Positions 22,012 to 29,750 of a stretch of DNA of 41,732 nucleotides are shown here, one piece after another. Both the position numbers and the translations under genes were made by a program. This DNA comes from Gryganskiella cystojenkinii (Eukaryota; Mortierellomycota; Mortierellomycetes; Mortierellales; Mortierellaceae): contig JAAAIG010000284.1 of assembly GCA_015852425.1 (NCBI GenBank), forward strand, positions 1-41,732. Reading direction: 5' to 3'. The stretch's first letter is position 1, and each line of letters starts with the position of its first letter. The notes beneath the pieces are model-generated. The model was not told the origin of the DNA, searched no databases, and worked only from the letters and a program-made list of their open reading frames with translations.

Positions 22012-22275
22012 ATGTTTCGATCACGAGTCTTGTGTATTGTGATAGCTGCTTTACTGCTCTGTAGTGTAGGCTTTGGGTACGGCAGAGCTCACTTACCGTG
22101 CTTCTATCTATTTGGAAGCTCAATGTACTGCATCAAATGGTTAGACACCAAAGAGCCAAAGAGCCAAAGAGCCAAAGAGTATTTTTTCTTTTATTTTCGC
22201 AGTAGAGATCCTCATGCAATTGCTTATGATCACTCCTTCTCGATCTCTATGGCTCTCAGTTATCTGAATTGCTAA
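22012..22275 (+). CDS. Small secreted 4-Cys protein with frame-neutral 63-nt intron
   Basis: Proposed exons are 22012-22139 and 22203-22275, giving 66 aa. The signal peptide about 1-26 has core VLCIVIAALLLCSVGF. The intron (GTTAGA...TTCGCAG, 63 nt) splits a cysteine codon (TG|T) and contains an AAAGAGCC tandem repeat of about 3.5 copies. Because 63 is a multiple of three and the intron has no stop, an unspliced 87-aa form is also open. The mature spliced form has four cysteines, including CFYLFGSSMYCIKC and a C-terminal Cys. Promoter DNA at 21825-21960 resembles that upstream of the 25821 and 27509 genes. Family unknown. Confidence 0.5.
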   Translation: MFRSRVLCIVIAALLLCSVGFGYGRAHLPCFYLFGSSMYCIKWLDTKEPKSQRAKEYFFFYFRSRDPHAIAYDHSFSISMALSYLNC

Positions 22276-22295
22276 AGGGCGAAACACAACGGTTC

Positions 22296-22699
22296 CTACC
22301 ATGTTTGACAGCATACGATGTCGGGTATCGCGGGGCAACCGATACCGTAAGCAGCTGAGCCGTTTTTAGCGTGGCAGGCGGTGGTGGGCAAACATTCGGC
22401 GATCCGCAAACCACCGATCACACATGTTCCGTATGTGCTCCTTCATCAGTTTAGATGGAACAAGCAAAAAAGAAAAACGGCGAGTTAGCGAAAACAAAAC
22501 TGTGTTTACAAGCGTTTAGACTGGGTCGCTGGAGTAAATCGCCAGCAGTCTAGGAAAGGTGGAGGGGAGGCTTTTGAGAGAAGAATTCGGAAGCTGCCGC
22601 TTACCTGGTGCGGAGGCTTGATCCTTCCTCGGGGACGGCCACAGCCATGACTGAGGATACAAAGGCGATAGCGGAGACGAGAGTGAGGGTGAAACGCAT
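22296..22699 (-). CDS. Secreted 6-Cys peptide ending in CPAIPDIVCC motif
   Basis: Read from ATG 22699: exon 1 is 22699-22605, the intron is 22604-22441 (GTAAGC...GAAG), exon 2 is 22440-22296, giving 79 aa. Signal peptide about 1-19 (MRFTLTLVSAIAFVSSVMA). The mature sequence has a short acidic lead (VPEEGSS) and six cysteines with spacing C-x9-C-x5-C-x12-C-x7-CC, ending GCPAIPDIVCCQTW. The C....C....CP..P.DI.CC pattern resembles a short cysteine motif I know from secreted fungal cell-wall-hydrolase-associated proteins. An earlier acceptor (about 22552) would give a 42-aa product without cysteines. The chosen one restores a Cys-rich frame in phase. Confidence 0.68.
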
Positions 22700-22771
22700 T
22701 TTTCTTGGATTAAAAAGGAATTGTTGTGTGGAGAGAGAAAGGAGAAGGCGTCCCAGATGGCAGGCACCATT

Positions 22772-22777
22772 TTTATA
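22772..22777 (-). promoter_or_regulatory. TATA box of the minus-strand 6-Cys peptide gene
   Basis: TATAAA on the minus strand, 73 nt upstream of ATG 22699. Confidence 0.6.
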
Positions 22778-22796
22778 TTTGACATGCTCGCACACT

Positions 22797-22943
22797 AGCC
22801 CCGTTCCCTTCTTAAGTTATGATTCTTGACCAAAAAGATTATCAGATACTCGCCCCCCAGAGAACGGTCCTGATGCACTAGTCGAAAACCGTTTTGGCGA
22901 GAATCGGTCAAGAATCATAGATTTTTAAGAAAGGAACGGGGCT
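22797..22943. repeat. Long nested inverted repeat (hairpin-forming)
   Basis: Outer arms 22797-22831 and 22906-22943 pair over about 35 bases: AGCCCCGTTCC with GGAACGGGGCT, TCTTAA with TTAAGA, and ATGATTCTTGACC with GGTCAAGAATCAT. Inside the 74-nt loop, CTCGCC/GGCGAG and AACGGT/ACCGTT add inner stems. It could be a MITE-like foldback element or a structured promoter element, just upstream of the 6-Cys gene. Confidence 0.85.
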
Positions 22944-23052
22944 TTTGTTATCGATTGGACGCAAGAGAGCCATAATACTAGAGTATATATTATAATAGAT
23001 CAGTAGGAAATAAAAAAAATACACTCATAACCGCCCGTCGTGCGAAATTGTT

Positions 23053-23240
23053 CAATCGCCTGTTTTTATTGATTTCAGATAACGGTGGGGCGTTGCAACC
23101 ATATCCTTGCGCCTCAAATCAAATCGCTTGTTGTCATTGCTATCAGGTAAACGATCTGGCGTTGCAGCCTGATCTTTCACCCCAAATCAAATCGCCTGTT
23201 TTTATTGATTTCGGATATTGGTGGGGAGTTGCAACTAGAT
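23053..23240. repeat. 68-bp tandem repeat, about 2.7 copies
   Basis: Units start at 23053, 23121 and 23189 (exact 68-nt period). Units 1 and 3 share AATCGCCTGTTTTTATTGAT and GGTGGGG; unit 2 has diverged. The third unit is partial. No coding frame. Confidence 0.85.
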
Positions 23241-23867
23241 GTTACAAAATGTCACGAATAGCCATAAGTCGCTCCTGATTCGATCGCGTTCTTGCCTACC
23301 AAACCGGATTCAACTCCTCCAAACCGGGTTTATAGACAATGTTGATTATTACGCGAGCTTGTTTCCCTCCATCTTTGGATAACTACTGGCTTCTTAATGC
23401 TCCTTCTCGGACCAGTTTCCATATTTGTCCACTTACCTGCACTCCTCAGGGACACTGCAGAATACCCATGTCCTGATTGGACTACGGCGGCAGCCCGTAA
23501 GTCCAATGCTGCGCCATTCGCGATGATCTCCGAGCTGACCTCAGGCGTCTTTCAGACCAAAAGGTATCTGCATAGTGGGTCTGGAATACACTGAAAGACT
23601 CCTGCAGCATCTTACGTCTCAGCGTCCGTATTTCGTCAGAGTCAATTAGTGCCATATAGGAATCAGTCGCCAGTTGTTTTGCCAGTCAGGTTAAAATCTT
23701 TGACAAAGAGTTCAAAAGTGACGTGCTCATGACTGGGAACTTTCTCCATGGTCCAAAGTAACTGTTCCATTGAGAACATTTGCTATTTACCAAGAATAAA
23801 TCATAAAAGAACCATCAGACTCAGAGTTTGTCAAATCGACAATTCCAAACTAAAAACAAGTGCCCAA
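23241..23867. other. Spacer left of the tandem peptide cluster
   Basis: No supported gene. A 65-codon frame from 23397 has a hydrophobic start but no clear signal peptide, few cysteines and no relatives within the window. Confidence 0.5.
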
Positions 23868-24114
23868 TGACGGTGAGTGGCAGGGAAAAATGCGTTGACG
23901 GCGTGTGAAAGAAGAAAAATAGAGCTACTTGGCGCTGTGCTCTCCAGTCCTGCAAAGAATGATGTTCACCGAAAGACTTTTGCAACGGCGTTTGCGCCGG
24001 TTGGAAGCTTCCGACTTTTCGATTTTGTCACGTATCCACAAGGGCGTGTTACAAAAAAAGAGATCGCGTGACAGCCTTAAATTAAAGCCCGAGGCAAAGT
24101 AGGAAAACTAAAAA

Positions 24115-24125
24115 GCGGCGCGTTC
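24115..24125 (+). promoter_or_regulatory. Conserved upstream element GCGGCGCGTTC (block A)
   Basis: An 11-mer 301 nt upstream of ATG 24416. The same 11-mer recurs upstream of the 25821 and 27509 genes and at 28168. A regulatory role is inferred only from conservation amid diverged flanks. Confidence 0.45.
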
Positions 24126-24298
24126 TAGGGGGAGTGGTATTCTCGTCGCATGATGCTTCGTAAAGTTGTCGCTCGTTTGGCCAGTGATGCTGTTGTTAGC
24201 ACGTTTCCTGGCGTCGAAGAGGGAAAAAAGTTGTTCAGCATGTGTAGCTCAACAAGTCTGGACATCCAAGGCTGTGTGTCTCTGCCTGCAGAGAATCG

Positions 24299-24304
24299 TA
24301 TAAA
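24299..24304 (+). promoter_or_regulatory. TATA box of peptide gene A
   Basis: TATAAAAG lies 117 nt upstream of ATG 24416. Confidence 0.6.
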
Positions 24305-24415
24305 AGAAAGTCAGTAGTCTGCTCGTCTTTCTCTCTCTCTCTCTCGTTCTTCCTAAATCACATTCGCTCTTCTTCCTTTCCCAATCAATCTACATATCCC
24401 CCCGACTCACCAACC

Positions 24416-24643
24416 ATGAAGTTCACTTTGGCTGCTGCTATCCTCGTCGTCCTGGCCATCTCCGCTGGATCCGTTCAAGCTCTTGACCAAAAGTGTATGC
24501 GCATCTCACGCAATAAACTGTGTATCCTTTAATCAAGACATTTGTCCATCTAACAACGTGATCTCTCCTTATTACTCTTAGGCTACCGTGACTGCATCAA
24601 GATGGGTGAGCCCAGCTCTTACTGCCTCAAGGCTTGCGCGTAA
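24416..24643 (+). CDS. Secreted C-x3-C-x9-C-x3-C peptide precursor, single module (copy A)
   Basis: Exons 24416-24494 and 24582-24643, with an 87-nt intron (GTATGC...CTTAG) splitting the first cysteine codon T|GC. The product is 46 aa: signal peptide about 1-22 (MKFTLAAAILVVLAISAGSV then QA) and a predicted mature peptide of about 24 residues, LDQK followed by CYRDCIKMGEPSSYCLKAC and A. Two CxxxC pairs nine residues apart suit a two-disulphide helical hairpin. Nearly the same gene recurs at 27509, and twice as a module within 25821. It carries GEP where the others have GES. ORF length alone would miss this gene, since exon 2 encodes 20 residues. Probable antimicrobial or effector-like peptide (inference). 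Confidence 0.86.
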
Positions 24644-25604
24644 GGATCGAGAAAAACCCTGTTCCTCTGCTATTCCTTGACGTTGCTGGGATCTATCAAA
24701 AGCTGGCGATCCATTCTATCGCGAATCCTTCGTTCAAGATGCGTCACATTCAGGACACACAAATAGGGTGACAAATTTTATCTAAAAATAAATTGAAAAC
24801 ATTGAAAAGCAAGACATACGAACTTAGTGAGCCATGGACTTAGAGATGATGAAGAGAGGGCAAGTCGTATTTTGTCACCCGAAGCAACTCATCACGCTAT
24901 TATCGAGGTTCCTCGATCTGCAAGTCCCTGTGCGTTTGCTTGAGTGGTCTGAGACCTTTGGCGCTTCAAATTCCAGATGCGATACACCCTAAAAGACACT
25001 CTCATGTGACTTTGGATGTAAAAGCGGCATGGGACAGAAGAATCTATAAAGGAAGAAAAAAGCGGTAAAAGAAAGAGCGAGCCTCACCGAGCCTTGTGGC
25101 AGGTTCATCAAAGAAGAAAAAGTCTTAGGTGTGTTGGTATTCTTTTACCTATTTTCAAGCGAGAGAGGGAGCGAGAGAGAGAGTTGGAAGCGTAAACTAT
25201 AAAAATGTTTCAACCCCCTCCCTGAGTCGTTCCAGGGCCATATACCGTACCTCGACACTTCTCTCGGTAGCTTTGCTCAGCGCGCCGTGTTCTTGTTCTA
25301 CCTTGAAGTCTAAAGCACCATCTCTCAGACAACGTCCGTTTGTCGGATTGGAACGTTCGGGCGGCCTTGGCATGAGGGTGGGAGAAAATTAGATTGACGG
25401 CGTGTCCTCAAAAACTTACCAAAGAAGAGCCGTTGGGCATTGCACAGTACTTCCCCACTTCAAAGGAGCGTCCTCTATTCCAGTCTTTTGGAAACTTCCA
25501 ACTTTCCATTTTCTCACTCCCCACATTGGCGTTCAGCAAAAAAAAAAAAATCGAATGCCAGGAACCAACGAAAGTCAAAGTTATTTCTCGGGATGAGCCG
25601 AAAA

Positions 25605-25615
25605 GCGGCGCGTTC
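25605..25615 (+). promoter_or_regulatory. Conserved upstream element GCGGCGCGTTC (block B)
   Basis: 216 nt upstream of ATG 25821; exact match to the block A and C elements. Confidence 0.45.
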
Positions 25616-25719
25616 AAGTGGCTGTTGTTTGCATGGTTGCACAGGATTTACCAAGTGTTTAGAGGATGTGGCTCTTGCTACGGCCGGATATTCTGTCAAC
25701 TTTTTCTTCGCGAGTAACT

Positions 25720-25725
25720 TATAAA
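25720..25725 (+). promoter_or_regulatory. TATA box of peptide gene B
   Basis: TATAAAGG lies 101 nt upstream of ATG 25821 and is conserved in block C. Confidence 0.6.
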
Positions 25726-25820
25726 GGATGACCGAGAGGAAAACATATCTTTTTCTTCACTCATACTCACATCCTCTCTTCTTCTCTATCTTCCCAGTCA
25801 CCTACTAAGCCCTACCAACC

Positions 25821-26278
25821 ATGAAGTTCACATTGTCTGCCGCTTTCCTCGTCGTCTTGACCATCACTGTCGGATCCGCTCAAGCTCTCGATAACGAGTG
25901 TAAGCAGAGCCAATACAGCACATTTTCACTTACATCTCATCCAGACAGAGATTCTACTTCAGCTTTGTGTTTCACCAACTGACACAGTATGACCTTCACC
26001 TTTTTGACCATCAGGCTTCCGCGTCTGTATCAGGGAGGGCGAGTCCACCGCGTTCTGTAACGATGCCTGCTCAAGCTCAAGCTCAACTTGGGATCCGAGG
26101 TGTAAGCAGATGTCAAACAGCATTTTTTTCGCATCTTATACAAATCCACACAGAGATGTTACTTCAGTTTTGTGTTTCGTTAACTGACAACATATTACAC
26201 CACTTTCGTCCATCAGGCTTCCGTGCTTGCATCAAGATGGGCGAGTCCACCGGGTACTGCATCAGATCTTGCGTGTAA
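25821..26278 (+). CDS. Secreted C-x3-C-x9-C-x3-C peptide precursor, two modules with duplicated intron (copy B)
   Basis: Exons 25821-25899, 26015-26101 and 26217-26278 give 75 aa. Signal peptide about 1-22 (MKFTLSAAFLVVLTITVGSA then QA). Module 1 is CFRVCIREGESTAFCNDAC. A Ser-rich linker (SSSSSTWDPR) leads to module 2, CFRACIKMGESTGYCIRSC, then V and stop. Both introns (115 nt each, GTAAGC...CATCAG) interrupt the first cysteine codon of the following module in phase 1 (T|GC) and resemble each other, so module 2 and its intron arose by an internal duplication. Two tethered hairpins could be released by processing or act as a dimer (inference). Paralogues are at 24416 and 27509. Confidence 0.86.
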
Positions 26279-26775
26279 GGATTGAAAAATGCCCTGTACC
26301 TCAGCTTTTCCTCAACGCTACCGGGATCCTATCAAGGTTGGGGATCCATTCTATCTACGAATCCGTCATTTAAGATGCGTAATATTGGCGGACACACAGG
26401 GCGACAGTACACTTTATTAAAAATAAACTGAAAATATTGAAAAGCAAGACATACGAACTTAGTGAGTCGTAGACTTAGAAGGAGATGATCAGCAAGTCGC
26501 GTTAAGCAACTCATCGCGCTATTATTCGCGTTCCTCGATTTGCAAGTCCCTGTTCGTTTGCCTGAAGCCTGTAGCTTCTCAAAGTCCAGATAGCCATGCA
26601 ACCAAAAAAAGATGAAGTTCTCCCAATTACAAAATGGAACAAAGTTTATATGTTTTTGGATGTAAAAGGCAGCCTGCGAGAAGGCAGTAGCCTCTATGGC
26701 AGGCACATCAAAGAAAGAAGAAAGCCCTCGGCGTGTCGGTTTTTTTCGTGGTTCATTTTTTTTTTCAACTATTTT

Positions 26776-26778
<3 letters not shown>

Positions 26779-26809
<31 letters not shown>
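26779..26809. repeat. (GA)n microsatellite, about 15 copies
   Basis: Perfect GA run. In block B the matching place (about 25155-25180) has a shorter, interrupted GA tract. Confidence 0.9.
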
Positions 26810-26811
<2 letters not shown>

Positions 26812-27232
26812 GGTGATAAAACCATAACAGATGCTTCCAACATCCTCTCTGAGTCGTGCCTGGGCCATTTACCTCGACGTTTTTCTCGGCTAGCTTTTTC
26901 AGCGCGCCGTGTTCTCGGTTTACCTTTAATTCTAAAGCACCGGTCCCTCAGACCACTTCCATTGGTTGGATTGGTGGCCTTGGCATGAGGGTGGGAGAAA
27001 ATTAGATTGACGGCGTGTCCACAAAAACTTACCAAAGAAGAGCCGCTGAGCATTGTACTGTACCTCCCACTCCGAAAGAGAGTCCTTCAATCCAGTCTTT
27101 GGAAGCTTCCAACTTTCCATTTTGTCACGTCCCCACATTGGCGTTTTGCCAAAAAAAAAAAAAAAATTAAAAAAAGATCAAATCCCAGGAACCAACGAAA
27201 AACAAACTTATTTCTCGGGACGAGGCCGAAAT

Positions 27233-27243
27233 GCGGCGCGTTC
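27233..27243 (+). promoter_or_regulatory. Conserved upstream element GCGGCGCGTTC (block C)
   Basis: 276 nt upstream of ATG 27509; exact match to the block A and B elements. Confidence 0.45.
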
Positions 27244-27409
27244 AAGCAGCGGAATTGTTTTCTGGTCACAGAGTGCTTCGCGAAGATGAGGCTCGCCGTC
27301 CAATAGTGCTGTTGTTAGTATGGTTGCACAGGATTAAGACCAAGCGTTTGGTGGATGTGGCTCTTGCTACGGCCGGATATCCTGTCGTCTTTTTCTTCCA
27401 CGAGAAACC

Positions 27410-27415
27410 TATAAA
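27410..27415 (+). promoter_or_regulatory. TATA box of peptide gene C
   Basis: TATAAAGG lies 99 nt upstream of ATG 27509; same context as in block B. Confidence 0.6.
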
Positions 27416-27508
27416 GGAGGACCGAGAGGAGGCATATTTTTTAATCACTCATACTCACATCCTCTCTTCTTCTCTATCTTCCCAGCCGCCTTCTAAGCCC
27501 TACCAACC

Positions 27509-27763
27509 ATGAAGTTCACATTGTCTGCCGCTGTCCTCGTCGTCTTGGCCATCACTGTCGGATCCGTTCAAGCTTACGACCAGCAGTGTAAGCAGCGTTC
27601 ATACTGCATATTTTCTCTTGCGTGACATCCACACAGAGATGAAACTTCAGTTTTGTGTTTGACCAACTGACAATGTATGACCTCCGCCTTTTTACCATCA
27701 GGCTTCCGCGACTGCATCAAAATGGGCGAGTCCACCGCGTACTGTCGTGGTGCCTGCGCATAA
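27509..27763 (+). CDS. Secreted C-x3-C-x9-C-x3-C peptide precursor, single module (copy C)
   Basis: Exons 27509-27587 and 27702-27763, joined across a 114-nt intron (GTAAGC...CATCAG) that splits the first cysteine codon. The product is 46 aa: signal peptide about 1-22 (MKFTLSAAVLVVLAITVGSV then QA), then YDQQ and CFRDCIKMGESTAYCRGAC followed by A. The signal peptide is almost identical to that of copy B, whereas the module residues between cysteines vary, which would fit diversification of the exposed face. The intron in copy C is close in length and sequence to the introns of copy B, so B and C are the most recent duplicates. Confidence 0.86.
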
Positions 27764-28167
27764 AGGAACAACGAGCATATGAAGTCCAACGGGGGAAAAT
27801 GATCTCATTCTGTCTGCGAATCTGCCACGCAAGATCCAGCAGACTTCAAGCTCACAAGGCGAAGTCCTTATACATGTATCTAAAAAATAAACCGAAAATG
27901 TTGAAAAGCGAGATTTACGACTAGTTTTAAAATTGGTAGGGCCATGGGTGGACCTAGCTGCTCTACGGAGCCGGCAATTACCAATACAGAGAGCTAAAAA
28001 AGAGGGAGAATGTGAACGAGTTCAGTACGCTTTCAAGTGCCCTGCTTGTTCGCTTGCCAGCCCGCAGACTTTTAATCTCTTGACCGTTTGCCAGTCGCAT
28101 AATTTTCCCAAAGCAAATAAAAAACAAGAAACAAAGAGCCTCTTTTAAATGAAGGAAGGAGAAAAAC

Positions 28168-28178
28168 GCGGCGCGTTC
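28168..28178 (+). promoter_or_regulatory. Orphan copy of the GCGGCGCGTTC element
   Basis: The same 11-mer, followed by CATGTAGCG, but with no peptide gene downstream before the epimerase gene. It may be the truncated end of a fourth duplicated block. Confidence 0.35.
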
Positions 28179-28347
28179 ATGTAGCGATCTGAGGGGTCGT
28201 AATTGTTTATTTTTTGCTTTTGGTATCTCTCTTGGGGTGTGCCAAGAGAAAGAGAGAAAGAAGGAGTCTCAGGTTGTTGAGCGGTGACGCGTTTTGTTGT
28301 GTCCCAAGAATACGGTTAAGCTGTCACTCTCTTCTCTTATCGTCCTT

Positions 28348-29346
28348 TTAATGATCCTTGCCAGCAGACTTGTTCAACAAGTGACCAGCGAGCCAGGATC
28401 GAGCATAGACCTGGATACCCGAGGCCATCCCAGTCTTGGTCGGATTCCATCCCAAAACAGACTTGGCGCGGGACGCATCTCCGTTGAGTGTGGTGTTGAA
28501 CGCCTGAATGAAAAGATCGGGCATGCCCTCGCCCTTGGGGACGCCACTGATCGTCAACTTGCCCTTGTAGCCGAGCACGGCCGCGGCTCTATGAAGGATC
28601 AAGGACGTGCTCTCATAGGACGTGATGAGGTCAAAAACAGGGTGAGAACTCTTACGACCGGCAACCAACTCAATCTTGTTGACAGCAGCGACGAACCCCG
28701 AAGCAACATCGTCAACATGGATCAAACCCAGGGCACCAGCGGGGTCCGCGGGGAGGGACAACTCGGCCGAGTTCTTTTGAATAGCAGCGTAGATCTGAGA
28801 AAAGTAGATATCCCAGATATCGCCGGTACCGCCATAGGCCAAAGACGGACGAATGACCATTGCGTTCAAGTGATCATAGTTGGAAAGAACTTGCTTTTCC
28901 AATTCCGTGCGCCAAGCGACCAAGGTTGCTGGTGGACGGGGCGCGTTCTTGGTGCCGACAGGGGACAGATCATTGACAAGCTCATAACTGGAACCGTGGA
29001 CCCACACACCCGAACAGTAGATGAATCCAATCTTGGGGCGATGATCGGATTGGCGTTCCTTCGAGAGCTTGACCACCGGTTCGACGATGACTTTGTTTCC
29101 GTTTTGGATACCAGAGAAATCAATGACGATGTCAATATTCTCGGTCTTGATGGTCTCGATCCAAGCTGGGTGCTTGTCCGTGGCCTCGAGGGGACCGATA
29201 ATGGGAATGATTTCATTGGAGAGCAACAGGTTCTCTTTGGCCTGACTTCGGGTTGTGCCGTAAACAACATGGTTCTCACGACGGAGGGCTTGGGAGGCGC
29301 GAAGACCAAAGTAGCCAGCGGCACCAATGACGAGGATCTTGACCAT
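28348..29346 (-). CDS. NAD-dependent epimerase/dehydratase-like protein (extended SDR)
   Basis: Single exon, 332 aa. The start at 29346 was chosen because MVKILVIG begins the Rossmann fold directly; an upstream in-frame ATG would add a non-conserved leader. The N-terminus ILVIGAAGYFGLRASQALRR has the GxxGxxG dinucleotide-binding motif. IDIVIDFSGIQN and FIYCSGVWVHGSS fall where the NAD-binding and catalytic segments of extended SDRs lie, but the classical YxxxK is not evident, so activity may be atypical or absent. LIHVDDVASGFVAAV matches the conserved HVDDVA segment of this family. The substrate is unknown (sugar nucleotide or small carbonyl). No signal peptide; probably cytosolic. Confidence 0.82.
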   Translation of the reverse strand: MVKILVIGAAGYFGLRASQALRRENHVVYGTTRSQAKENLLLSNEIIPIIGPLEATDKHPAWIETIKTENIDIVIDFSGIQNGNKVIVEPVVKLSKERQSDHRPKIGFIYCSGVWVHGSSYELVNDLSPVGTKNAPRPPATLVAWRTELEKQVLSNYDHLNAMVIRPSLAYGGTGDIWDIYFSQIYAAIQKNSAELSLPADPAGALGLIHVDDVASGFVAAVNKIELVAGRKSSHPVFDLITSYESTSLILHRAAAVLGYKGKLTISGVPKGEGMPDLFIQAFNTTLNGDASRAKSVLGWNPTKTGMASGIQVYARSWLAGHLLNKSAGKDH

Positions 29347-29750
29347 GATTGACAGAAAGATGTAGTGGATGATTTGCGGGAAAAAGAGAGCGTGTGTTTT
29401 TTTTGGCAAAGGAGTTTGAAGAAAGGAAAGTGACCTGTGAGAAAAAGAAAAAAACTAAGGGAGAACTGGTTCTATTTATCTTGGTCCTTTCTTTCGTTCA
29501 TGCAACGACGCTCAAGAAAAATCGCTCACGGACCCCTTTCTTTTTGGTTCGATGGACTGGACGGCACAAAAAAAAGTTTTTTGAGCAGATGGACAAGAAT
29601 AAACAAAAAAAACGCAAGTAAATTCCAGTTCGAAAGTTGAAAAACGCGTACTGTCGTTCTACAAATATGATTATCCGGCGAGCCGCCGCTCTTTCGCCCA
29701 TTGGCTATCAGCAGCAACGGTTCAGTTGACCAATGGCATCAGCCCACCCT

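Larger units (their letters stand above)
23868..25100 (+). repeat. Tandem segmental duplication, block A
   Basis: Carries peptide gene 24416 with promoter and 3' flank. It shares TTGACGGCGTGT (about 23894), GGAAGCTTCCGACTTT (about 24003), the GCGGCGCGTTC element and the 3' flank (ATTGAAAAGCAAGACATACG, about 24800) with blocks B and C. The 5' limit is blurred; this is the most diverged copy. Confidence 0.75.
25101..26700 (+). repeat. Tandem segmental duplication, block B
   Basis: Offset from block C by 1600 bp: CATCAAAGAA occurs at 25106 and 26706 and the blocks align through promoter, gene and 3' flank. Shared stretches include GATTGACGGCGTGTCC, ACATTGGCGTT, GAACCAACGAAA and GGATGTGGCTCTTGCTACGG. 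Gene 25821 lies inside. Confidence 0.85.
26701..27925 (+). repeat. Tandem segmental duplication, block C
   Basis: Third block, similar to B from 26701 through gene 27509 and its 3' flank (AATAAACCGAAAATGTTGAA at about 27885). Sequence similarity fades after about 27925, apart from the 11-mer at 28168. Confidence 0.82.

Noticed and set aside
22515..22552. Earlier acceptor for the minus-strand 6-Cys gene
   Set aside because: It would give a 42-residue product without cysteines; the downstream acceptor restores a Cys-rich secreted frame in phase.
23053..23240. CRISPR-like array
   Set aside because: The direct repeats are contiguous 68-bp tandem units without unique spacers, in a eukaryotic genome.
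23877..24071. 64-codon frame in block A
   Set aside because: It lies in duplicated promoter DNA and the frame is not preserved in blocks B and C.
26332..26988. 178-codon minus-strand and 130-codon plus-strand frames across the GA repeat
   Set aside because: Both run through duplicated non-coding flanks and the microsatellite; SLSLSL/ERERER strings come from the repeat.
28294..29352. 352-codon plus-strand open frame
   Set aside because: Exactly antisense to the epimerase-like gene, whose minus-strand product has a clear Rossmann motif; the plus frame is a codon-bias shadow.
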